A DNA stretch of 64,000 bases from contig JAILWY010000010.1 of NCBI GenBank assembly GCA_022113835.1, positions 1,327,501 to 1,391,500 on the forward strand. The letters are read 5' to 3'. Below the pieces are notes generated by a model. That model was not told where the DNA came from, made no database searches, and was given only the letters and a program-made list of their open reading frames with translations. The stretch is from Atopsyche davidsoni (Eukaryota; Arthropoda; Insecta; Trichoptera; Hydrobiosidae). Of the stretch, positions 12,453-24,400 are shown piece after piece (position 1 is the first letter of the stretch; every line of letters starts with the position of its first letter). The position numbers and the translations under genes were made by a program.

Positions 12453-14322
12453 TTCTTCAAACGAGCCTATTTTTTTTTTTTAAATCTGTGTGATCTCGGG
12501 TTCGAGCTCAGGTGGAAAAATATATTTTGAGATTTTTTCAATTCTTTAAAGCAGTCTCTGAACGCTTCCCTTTCTTTCTACTATTGCACATTAATAAATA
12601 AAAAAGACATTATACTCTCTATAAATAACATAATGTATTTATGTATAAGAGTCTTGCGTATCCTAAAGATATTCATCGGAAATTATACGGTTTAATAATG
12701 TGAATGACCACTTCTTTGTTTTACTACCGATGAGTCTAATTTTTAATCATAGTTCATCGTTTTTACTTTTACGAACTTTAAATTTGTTGGTGACGTCATT
12801 TTGCCTCGTCAATATTTTTGTGCTTATACAGTTCTCCATTAAACCAACACTTGCCTAAGTAAGCCACACGCACATGTTTTTTGTGTTACATATTTTAGTT
12901 TATATGAAATAACGAAGTGCTTTTGAAGGTTAGGTTAAACCTTTGCATTGCGATGTATTTTTATTTAATTATAATAATTATTATATTTGTATCAAAATCG
13001 AAGTACTTTAAAATCGATAATATTGTAAGTTACACACTTAAAAATAATATTAACGATATTTTTAAAATTGTTTTGACAATAAAAACAATATATTTTATAG
13101 TCAAATAGTACTTTTATTTCAACGGCATTTTACTTTTTCACGGTTTAGTAAGTCGAAAGCTAGTTTTACAGGCAAATAGATCAGCATACGTCTAACAAAA
13201 AACTCATTACGTTCAATTACTTTATTCTGTATAAAATAAAACAACCTTCGAGCCTTCGTGAAGCAAAAAGTTGTCTATAAGGAGAATTCCAGATGTTGAT
13301 TCCGTAACGGAAGTAGCCATTGATTTTCTAAAAAAAACTGACTCGTTTGCAGTGACTCTTGTTGACGGACAAAATAATTTCTATTCAAAAGCTTTAACGT
13401 GTTAAATTTAAAAATAATCCGTCTAGAGATGGCTATCGCTCGTAAAATCAACACTTGTAAGTGAAATGTGAGATGCTTGTAGTCACCACCGCCACTTCAT
13501 TTAGCCTTACAAAATAAAAGTGGGTTCAGCTTTTCAGGCTCCCGTAGCGGTATAGATGGAACTATTCATTCTCTTGGAAGCATTATTTCACCAGTCAAAA
13601 TAATTTCCATTTAACAGCTTTTACATGTTAAATTTAATTTGCAGCTACACTAAAAAGTGTAGTTGAGACAAAAGGCCTTTTGTTACGGGCGATGTAACGC
13701 CGTTACGTTTTCAAAAGGCAATTTCAGATTCTTTGTATAAAAGTTAATCGTTGAGTGAAGCTTTCCCTCCAATATAAAGCTTTTGTTGACGCTGAAACAT
13801 TAATTAAAGATTATCATTAGAAATAACGCTTCGAATGTGCCACCAGCCCTTACACATGCCAGAGGGCTGTTCCTTTAATTTCTGCGGTTCGAGGAATGAG
13901 TGGTGCTAAATTTTTTCAGCTAAAGCTTTATAGGAAGCTTTTTTAACGTCGCTTCAAATAAAACGTCTCAAAATGTGAATAAGATATTCTAATTTATGTC
14001 TTTAATACGCTTTTTGCTATGATTAGATTTTTTTATTCTACTCTCCATTTATACAATAATGAAAAACGTCTAGCAGTTATCAAATATTTTATAGTTCCGC
14101 CATTTTTTAGTTTAAAAAAAATAGTGTTAAAACAAAATAAAACAACTTTGTTTTATAGCTCACACCTATCAAGACCCTGTTATTTAACAAGCAATTAAGC
14201 TGTCTAAGACACGTTTGAAACTAATTTATTTCAGCTATTACTGTACTGTAGTCTTACCGTACTAATGTATTATTAAATATTTTTTGTCTTATTTGGATAC
14301 CCTGAATCATCCAAGACAATAA

Positions 14323-14355
<33 letters not shown>

Positions 14356-14399
14356 TGAACAGTATGATCAAACATCCAACACCACAGGATCGATAAGCA
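12453..14399. other. Noncoding DNA with weak internal repeats and an AT microsatellite
   Basis: No gene seen. Around 13320-13420 and 13560-13650 there are diverged repeats sharing 'caaaataatttc..tt' and 'tgttaaattta'. A simple (AT)n run lies at about 14331-14356. Confidence 0.4.
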
Positions 14400-14750
14400 T
14401 TTTCATAAATAATTTTTTCGGAGGTGTTGCGAAAAAGTACCAAAAAAAAATACTTTTTCGCAAATTCGCGAAATAAGTTTGGCTCGTTGATTTTTCGGCA
14501 AACACGCGCCCCGCGTGTTTGACAAACAAAGTTCTCGTCGGAACGTTTCGTTTAATCGGTTAATTGGTCGTCGCGACCTGAAATGTATTTCGAATTCAAG
14601 TCAAACAACGCGGGACTGTTCGAGTCGCGCCGATTTACACTTTAATCCGGACTTTCAGGAAACCGCCCTCCAGATCCGGGGCAGCCTGAAACATCGTGGA
14701 AACCCCGAAACCAGAGAGGGGCCCGTTTTTGTACACAAAATTACATGAAA
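14400..14750. promoter_or_regulatory. CpG-rich noncoding island
   Basis: GC-rich block with homeodomain-like words (tttaatcggttaattggtc) and no recognisable product. It is flanked by very AT-rich DNA. An enhancer is inferred from composition and repetition of the pattern along the 5' side of the side gene. Confidence 0.3.
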
Positions 14751-15764
14751 TTTAAAATAATGTAAAAGCTTTCGTTTGTACGGCTTTTGTAGGATGGAAA
14801 ATGTGTCGGAAATCAACGGGGATTGCAAAGATGAATTTTTAATTTGTTTATTAGCCAAATTTGGCTCAGCTTCTATCCCACTGTGCTTTGCTCACAAATA
14901 AAATATATCTTTAATGTTGCATGTTTATTTTTTAACTACAACCACTTAATTTTATTTGTAATTAATATCATGAAGTACTTTCAAATCGCCATCAATAACC
15001 AAATATTCTAAATAATTATTTTAATACTATATTTAATTACATAATGTTTTGGACTTTAGACGTTAAACTTACATTCAAAATTAACTGAATGTCAGGTAAC
15101 ATATTATACTTTTCAACACAAAGTTTTACAAAGCAATTAACAGAACAGATCTCTTTAACAAAATATATCGATTGGAATCTTAAGGTAGACAATTTTAATA
15201 AATCACCTTTTTCAGGAATTCACCAAAACATGGGGTGTTTTAAATGTAAATAAATAATGAGCATCACAGCCCTTATTTGGATCATTCAAGTAAATAATCA
15301 ATTAGTGCATATTTTGCCCAAACCTTCTTGAAAAAAAATGAATGTTTTTTTAATTTTAAGTAATATGTTCAAATGAATTGCTTATTATACTTTGCGCTCA
15401 TCGTTTTAATTGAAGTTTTCAGAGCCAATATAGGTTCAATCAAAGATCATTTGGGTATAAAAATATTTTCGGCGTAAAATATTAGAGGTGGAATTCCATT
15501 ATTACATTTTTTAGTAAAAAATATTTGTTCTAACTATTTATTTCTGACGCTATTAGTTTTGCCAGCATGCTAGGTTGGCATCACCAGGTAGAGCTAAGCT
15601 TAGGTTACGTTACTATATTTTCTAATAGTCACTTGATTACAAAGTAAGAAGTAGTACAAAATAACCACAAATCACATGCAAAACCATTCTCTCGGGTTTT
15701 CGTGCTATTCTGGAATACCTGCTGAAGAAGCTTAGGTTCGGTTAGGTTATGTTTATCTGTGGGA

Positions 15765-16090
15765 AATGCGTGACGCGGGAGTGTGCAGGGAAGCCCACCT
15801 TCCGAAATGTTACCCTGGTGCCCAACAGAATCATAAATATACCGGGATGTTTGCCACTTGGCCCGGCACACTCCCGTCTCGGTTATCCCGAGTGTGTGTT
15901 TTTTATTAGGCGCTTTTCGCCCGCGTCGGCGAATATCCTTCGCGGACGTAAATATCCTTTAAACGGCTCGAAAATAGTTAACTTTTTTTCATTTCTTATT
16001 CATTCTCTGAAGGAAGGCGAAACAAATTTATTCCGAACCGAAATCTTTCGTTTTGTGAAATTATTTCGCTGTGAAAACAGGTGTGATATA
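15765..16090. promoter_or_regulatory. CpG-rich noncoding island
   Basis: GC-rich block. The plus-strand frame 15749-16093 is open for 114 codons but the translation has no recognisable domain and no splice context. TTAGGTT-like words nearby (15603, 15731) are common in insect DNA and not telomeric here. Confidence 0.28.
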
Positions 16091-16639
16091 TGAGTAGGAT
16101 TGTATTTGTTGATTTACATACAAACGCAGCTGAGTCTTAGCTGGTTCAATATACGTACTCTATTTTTTTATTTTTTTTTTGTAGACAGTGTTGAATAAAA
16201 ATTGCGACTATTTTTGCCACAAATAAAAAAGTCTAAAATCACTTAAAATATAATAACATATTTTGAACTCCACTACGGTAAACCATGAACAGAAAAACAT
16301 ATTTTCGGTGAAGTGTTCACCAAACTCGTCTGAGAAGAGGCACCTGATGATGACGAAAATTGGTTGTTGAAAAACCGGTCATTGAAAAGTTGGTATTATA
16401 TTTTGAGACGTCCCTGATTGCAAGATCTTCTTGATTTAAGCATCAAGTCGTATGGGGCATTGCAAATCTGCTTGCAAAAGACCGCAGATGTTATCGGTTC
16501 CTTTTTGCGACCTCGCTGGCTCATGACCTTCGGCTTCATTGGCCCCATTCTGGAGACCATTCAGAGCTGGAGTCATTGGAGAGTTTAAAAAGAAACATAA
16601 AAAATCAGTCATCCAATCCAATCAAGTCAGTCCAATAAT

Positions 16640-16925
16640 TTTATGATAGTGCGAGTACTTAAATAAAATCGACGGGTTTTGGGTGGTTCGCCTTTTCCAG
16701 GTCGCATCGATGCAGCGATTGGTTAAGTGGAAGGCCCTCTCGTGCACCAAGCCCACGGTTATGCGCCACTATGGCCGGTGAAACTATTTATGAGCTTATT
16801 ACAGTTTATACTCCCCCCTTAATGAAGCCTGAATAAATAAAATCCCAGCACGCCCCTGCTCGGCCGGCTAGGGTCGCCACGTGCGCCACTGGGCCCTTGC
16901 TGGGGCTTAATTGGCTCACTAGAGT
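16640..16925. promoter_or_regulatory. GC-rich noncoding island
   Basis: GC-rich block containing a conserved-looking centre (ctatttatgagcttattaca). No ORF, repeat or RNA recognised. Confidence 0.28.
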
Positions 16926-17279
16926 AAAAAACCATTACTATTAGGACGAAAAAGAACCAGGGAACTTAAATGGACCAAGAATCAAAAGTCTAACCACTAA
17001 ACTTTTGTCCACTAGTTAGATATATATTATTTAACTGGCAAGCCGATTTAAATTGCAGATAGATTTACAGCGTTTTAAAAAATCTTTAGCACCTTTGTAA
17101 ACATTGTTTAATTTAATAAGGCTTTCAAAACATTAAAAATATTTTTTTTATTGTTGTGTTATGCGCAATCGCGTAGATTTGATCGTAGGGGTGTATTTTT
17201 ATAATAATATCACAAATATCGGCACAAAACGCGCAACCGACGAAAGAACAAACAAACCGAAACCACGTGTGTATTTGTG

Positions 17280-17660
17280 GTCCACGGCTCGCAGCGGTGA
17301 TGATCCACATCTCAGTATTTATATATTTTAATTAGTTGTACCCTTAGAGCGTGGTTTTCGAAGTTACTGAATAAATCAGATAGCGCTTAATATCCAGGGG
17401 GAGCGGCAGGAGACGCGGCGAGGCCTTCGGAGTCGAAGCGCCGAAACAAGAAATAAGCCCTAATTGGCGCTTGTAATACGTTTCGAGGATAGATTGTACT
17501 CCGAGTTCGACTCTGCCTGTGGGGAAAGTGGCCATTGAGAGTTATCCGTCTCATTTATAATGCAATTGTCCCGGCGGAAACTCCGCTCCGGCCGTCAAAC
17601 ATCCGACGCGGGGCGAAAGGCGAGAACCAACTTTCAAATTCAATTTGAATCAATCAAATT
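17280..17660. promoter_or_regulatory. CpG-rich noncoding island near the first side exon
   Basis: The last and one of the most GC-rich islands before the visible side exons, about 0.8 kb upstream of 18487. It includes 'gccgtcaaacatccgacgcg' and several ATTA/TAAT words. Being inside the presumed first intron of side, it could be an intronic enhancer or an alternative promoter. Confidence 0.3.
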
Positions 17661-18486
17661 TAATCCGCATGTAAAAACAGCTTTGACTTACACATCTTCG
17701 TAGATATGCGACGTATTTATCCGCGTACAATTTTCCGGGTTTGAAAAGGAAATCGTTTCTCTCATCACTTGCAGAATCCATTATCGACGACTCTATCGCT
17801 GATTTTCCTGGTTGCCATGTGGGCATATTCAGGAATGTTTCTAAAAGCGTCCTGATGCTATCTCCACCCCTTGGGTGAAAATTAAAAACTCTTCCCTGAC
17901 TTAGGAAACCCTAGTATCTATAATCACGTAATGTGTCGTATTTTTAAATGAACAAGTTGATGATCTCATTGGAGATCCTTCTATACCCTGAAACCTTCCA
18001 TGGGTTGTTTATTAACAACACAGTAGCAAATTCCGTAGAACATCGCAGGCTATTTGATATATTGTAGTGTTATTGAAAAGATGCTAAGTATGATCAGTAT
18101 TCAGAAACCTTCCATAGGTTGTCGATTTATCAACATAGTAGCACATCCCTAATTGATATATTGGCAATGTAATGCTAAGGGTCAACGGTGAAATCAGACA
18201 GCCTATGGTGAAGGTACTACCCAGCCCCTATGACCCAGATCGAACACATCGTTATACCATAGTCTATTAGTTATATTTTGTTATTGTGTTACTAGTAGCG
18301 TGTGAAATGTATTAAAGACTTTTTCGTAAATAATAAACAGACTCGCCTCTGTCTAAAAGTATTGTGTTTAAGTGATCATCCTGAGTGAAGGAGTTCCTTA
18401 ATTGCGCTATTAATTTTAAAAACAAAATACTTGACAAAAAAAATAATTCGTGTTTATTTTATTTACCGGTTCTCTTTTTGCTCCAG

Positions 18487-21400
18487 GCGATGTGAACAGA
18501 ATCCGTGCTGTTGAGGGTAGCAGGACCGTGCTGACTTGCGGCCGCCCTGGAGACAACGCAGCACTTCTGGTCGTGTGGTACAAGGGAGAGGATCCCATCT
18601 ACAGGTAAGAAGTCAAATCCATCACACCATACGCGTACCACAATTCACCATAACGAGCCGTGCCTTGCTCCTCTGCAACTTCCTTTGCAATGCGGATAAC
18701 TTTGGCCATTATTTTGAGCGGAAAACAACAGCAAAAAGTTAGAGATACACGTAATGGTTTTAATGTATGTGTGTCAGGTTTATGATCATGAGTAACTCTG
18801 GAGCTTTAAATAATTTTTGTACAGTGGATAGTGAATTAGTCGCCCGTACTCTAGTAAGGTCTTTTGGAGTCGAATGAAACAACGTGCCTGGTTGTCCACA
18901 GCTACGACAGCCGCGACGTGACGAAGGCACCGAAGCAATGGGTGGACCGCGAGTTCCTGGGAGAGCGAGGCTTCCGCGCCGGAGCCTCTGCAGACCCTGC
19001 AGCCCTCGTGCTGGAGCCGCTGACGAAATCCGACGCCGGAGAGTTCCGCTGCCGAGTGGACTTCCGCGCCGCCCCCACACGCAACCTCCGCATCTTCGTC
19101 AGCGTTATCGGTGCGTTCACTTTCATATTTTATACTCTGCACTCGAAAGGTGCGTCTCAATCACCACTTTGGTGCGGAAATTCGATGTGCGGTGATAACT
19201 ATTTATGATGTTGTAGCGGTCAGTGCAAGCAAGAGTTAAGCTCCGCCCCTACCACAGGTAGAGACTTTCTAATTTTACAACAACCCAACAACCCCAGCGA
19301 TAACGCAACGCGCCCCCACAGAGAGACGCTGGCACACGACCAGTAACCACGTACTATTCTGTCTTGTCCAATTCATATAAATAAACGAATACGCAAACAT
19401 TTCGCCAGCCTTTTGATCTACATCCATAATAAACAATCAACATAACATCAACGGCGAAAATATGTCGTTGGTGTGATGTTGTGGTTGCAGGATTGATGTA
19501 TGGTTGGAAATCAGAAGGCTGGCGAAATATTTGCGTATTCGTAGTTTATTCAGTATAACTACACTGGGTACAAATGTAAGTGGTTACTGCTAATATAGGG
19601 TGGCTGCCTTTGTGGATAGCGTAAACAGGAAGAGTCCTCATTGCGAGGACATTTCGCCTGCAATACGATCGCCTTTTGATTGACCGCTAATTACTATAGG
19701 TTTATGTCATATTTTAATGGGCCGTCTAATAAAATATCTAATGGATTAAGGGTCGAATGTCACATTCCAACAGGCCGTAAGACACGTGTTCCGATGTAGG
19801 TACTAACCCCTACAGTGATATCTTGTTTATGTTTATGTGATCTTGTTCTTTAAAGTTCATTCCTAAGCACTGCCTATATAATTTTACAAAGATGATGTTA
19901 TCTCTCTTTCAAACTACGTAATAAAAGAGGACTAGATGTGTACCTAATCAACCCATATATTTTTTGCTTGTACTTCTTATCATAATCATTCATTTGAAGG
20001 TCCCTATTTGTTTAAACTTATATTTCACTGAGGAATAGACTTTTTTCTCCCCCACAATATTAATTAGCTTTCCATTCACTTATCGCACCATCTAATACCA
20101 TTGAAAAAATGTGTATAATAAACCCGACAAAAGACATCAAACGACATACTATTGTGATTCTTGTCCCGAAAAGCCGGGCATGCATCTCGGCAATTGTTAC
20201 ATGAAATATCACACAAAGCAAAATTACAAAGACTTATGTTTACGAGATTATCTTCGTAAAGATGTAAATATATATTTAATGTTAAAATATAAAATTTTTA
20301 TGAGTTAATTTGTGTGTGTTATCATTTTAAGTTAGAGGTAAGAAATTCACCGAAAGCGCTACAAAACGCTTCAAGTTGCTGATTAGTCCGCGCGGAAACG
20401 GTCTCGAGTGCAAAGGGTTAAATCACACCTAGCCTCTAAAACAGAGGTTCCCAAACTTTTTGTCCCGTCGACCCCTTGTCGAGATTTCTTGTTTTTCGTA
20501 GACCCCCTGCCTTGAATTTTTACATTTGACCGGATTTTTTTGTCCGTTATATCAGAAATCAGTTAAATAGGGGTCCGTTATATCGAGGTTTAACTTATTT
20601 TAATTTTTCATCGACCCCTTGCAGGGCGGAATCGACCCCTGGGGGGTCGATATTGACCACTTTGGGAACCTATGCTCTAAAATTAAGTGTACCCAAAAGT
20701 TCATTCGTTTTTTTGGTGTAAAAGAAAAACTTTATTTTATTAAATATTGTACATTTCTTCGTTATCTATGAATTGTTGCCACCTAGTGGAAAGCGAAAAT
20801 GTCCCTCTTTTATAGAGGTCTTCATTCCTTATGGAAAAATACTCTTCAAGGCTCGTTTTTACATGGGTCATGACTTTGAGGGTCTTGCTCAGAAAAACTT
20901 CCGAACCAAGCTCAGAATTGTTTTCCCGTGTCTTTCTTGCAGCATGGGGTCGTGAATTATCACGCTGGAGGATGACTCCATCTCTATTTGCTGTACTTGG
21001 CCGCTTTCTTACTATGTTTTCATTCAAGCGATTAAGTTGCTCACAATAAACATCAGAATTTATGTTTTTTTTATTGCTTAATTTTTTTTAACCATTACTG
21101 GCATGTGCAAATACTCACTTTATCTCCATAAACATCGCAAAGGTTTTTTGAAGCAACAATTGCAGAGTTTTTTTATAAGACTCGTACAACATCAAACAAC
21201 CCAAAAAATGTTTGGATGGAAGTTCTTCCGCCATTGTTAAAAACAGGATCATAAAAATAAAAAATAAAAAAAATAAAAGTGATTTAATAGGTAGGTAGGT
21301 TGACAAACAATAACACAAAAAACAACTGTACAGCTCAAAAGACGAGTCCCAACTGACAAAAACGACCAAACTTTATGGTACCCCTAATACTCTTGCGGAC

Positions 21401-24400
21401 CTGTATTGTGTGTAGACTTATCATCAAGACCTAGGCAAGGCTATAAGCTCTCATCTACCAAAGAACTAATAAGCATATGGCAACATAACTCAAAATATCA
21501 TTTATTTCCAGTTCCGCCACAGCGACCCGCTATCTTCGATGAACGTGGCAGGGAAGTACAATATGACACATCAGGACCATATTCAGAAGGCGCTGACGTT
21601 CGATTCACTTGCATGGTTTCCGGAGGTAAGCCAATCATCAAACTCCTTTTTATGTTTATTTCACCAGCGAAAAACATCCAAGCTCAGACAATCTCAACGT
21701 CTACAACTACACTTCCCTGTAAGAATAGGTCGTATTCTGGCTGGCTTTTATTCAAAACAGAGACATTGAGTCCCCGGACCATTGGACCACAAGGCAGCTA
21801 TGAGAATAGTATAGAATTGCAACCTTGCAACTTACTTTCAGTAAAATACAATTCATTTTAATACGATATTTCGAATAAAAGAAATTGATTTGTTTCAGGT
21901 GTTCCCGTCCCAAAAGTAGAATGGTGGAGAGACGATGTGCTGGTGGACTCGACAGATACCTCGAGTGCATTCCCCAGCGTCCGCGCTAACCAACTTCTCG
22001 TGAGAAGTTTGCAAAGGAAAGACAGAGGAGCCACCTACATTTGCAAAGCATCCAATACCAACCTGGCACCAGCTGTCTCCAGTAGTGTTACAATTGATAT
22101 GTACCGTTAGTATCATTTTTAAGTACTCTTCTTCCTACAACCATATTCAGTTTGTACTTCATGGTCAGATTCTGTATGCAATAAACAGATTACTTTGGGT
22201 ATAACATATGCTATGCCGTTCTACGATTAGAATAATTTTATATTTATCAAATGTTTTTATTTACAGTACGACCAACAGCTCTCAACATTTTGTCAGATAG
22301 TCTGCCGCTATCTGCAGGCAGACGACATGAGATGATATGCGAAGCTCTGGGCTCTCATCCTTCTCCATCCATTGCCTGGTGGCTTGGAGACAAAGAACTC
22401 ACAGACTACAGCCAAAAGGTAATAAATATGTTTCTACCAAAATAAGGCTTCGTTAATAATTAAAGAAATATATATGTAGTCAGTTATTCATGTTTGCGCA
22501 TTCATTATATATACTGTGGGAATAATTGGTAATAAAAGTTGAATAGTATTTGAGATATAATCAATATTTTCTTACAAAATATATACAAATGCTAAAGCAG
22601 CTGATTTGTACGGTGAGATTAATACAACAAACCTACTTTGTAATTAACTTACAAATGGATATTGGATTATTATGATGTACATTAACACAAACAAATTATT
22701 TTTTATTTCTAAGTAAAATGTATATTTTTGTGTCTAGTAATCATGAGCTAAACAAATTTATAATAATAATATTATCATTGCTGGCGGGTTGTGAAAATTG
22801 TAAATGCTGTTAAAGTACTTAATGCAATACTTTTTCGTTTTTTGCGTCTGCGATGGAGAAGGTATTTATGTTACTACATTAGTTATTATAGGGTATTTAA
22901 AATTAATTTGTTATTTTTTGTCAACAGGACTCTGAAGAAGGAAACGTCACAACTTCAGTCCTGCTGTTCACTCCACAGCGTGAAGATAATGGAAAGATGC
23001 TTACTTGTCGAGCTAAAAATATACACATTGAAGATGAACACATGGAGACAGCTATAACAATCGACGTTTACTGTACATTAATAGAACTATAAATTAACAA
23101 AATATTTTAGTTTCTTGGTGTTTTCATTAACAAAATTATGTGTTTTTCAGACATTCCAAAGCTTAAACTCCATCTTGGAACTAACCTAAATCCTGAAGAC
23201 ATAGAAGAAGGCGATGATGTTTACTTCGAATGTAAAGTAAATGCCAACCCATCTGCTTATAAAGTGGTATGGAAGCACAACGTAAGTTTATAAGAAGTAA
23301 TGCATATTATCTCACAATCATAATGCTATAAAACATTTTTCTGATAATTCATACTTTAGGACATACAGCTGGTCGTATTTGTATTTTTGACTCTAGCAAT
23401 TTGTTATTTCAAATTATACCAATATTTTTTCCTGTTACACAATTTAATGTTTAGTAAATAATTCATTTATGAAATTTAATATTACAGAATCAAGTCTTGC
23501 AGCATAACCAGCGAGCTGGTATCATCACTAGCTCCAGCCACTTGGCCTTGCAGAATGTAGCCCGCAATCAAGCAGGCAACTACACATGCATTGCCTCTAA
23601 CGTGGAAGGAGATGGACAGAGCAATAGTGTGGAGCTTAAAGTCATGTGTAAGTATAATGATACTTATATCATGATACCCAATGATGATGTTTCAAAATAC
23701 TATATATAGATATTATTTAGATATATATATATCTTAATATATATCAGTTAATATATCTTTCCATATAAAACTCCCTTCACCACTTCAACACGCAGAAATG
23801 CTTTTTTCCTGATTATGACTAAATTTACTGCTTAAAATGATTGTTTTTAATTTTATTATGGAATTTAACAGATAAGCCGATCTGTCAAATCAAACAGAAG
23901 AGAGTCTACGGTCTAGCTCGTGGCGAGCGAGCGGGCATATCTTGCTCTGTGGAAGCTTACCCAGCTCCCAAAAGCTTCCGGTGGGCTTTCAACAATACTG
24001 AAGAGACTAGAGAGCTGCAAAAAGTAAGCCTTTCAATTTACTCTGTTCATGTACTTATAAAATACTCTAGAATATTTATACCTCATTAAATGTAGGATAG
24101 GTTAATTTAAATGTTTGCGATGACTTAAACACCATTTGATTATTTATATCAATTATATAAACTCGCAATATTCATAGCTAAGCCTTCAACTACAACTTTA
24201 CAAATCCAATTCAACTGTCATCTAAAATCCTATAGTAAAATTATCAATTTATTTACAGCCGCAGCTAGAAGATAATAACAGTCAATACGCAACTATGCTA
24301 AATTATACACCCATATCTGAAATGGACTATGGAACTATACTATGCTGGGCATCAAACTTAGCTGGTCTCCAGACAGAGCCTTGTGTATTCCACGTCATTG

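Noticed and set aside
18760..19160. Long minus-strand open frames opposite the second visible side exon
   Set aside because: They are shadows of the GC-rich coding exon 18902-19110 and show no protein similarity.
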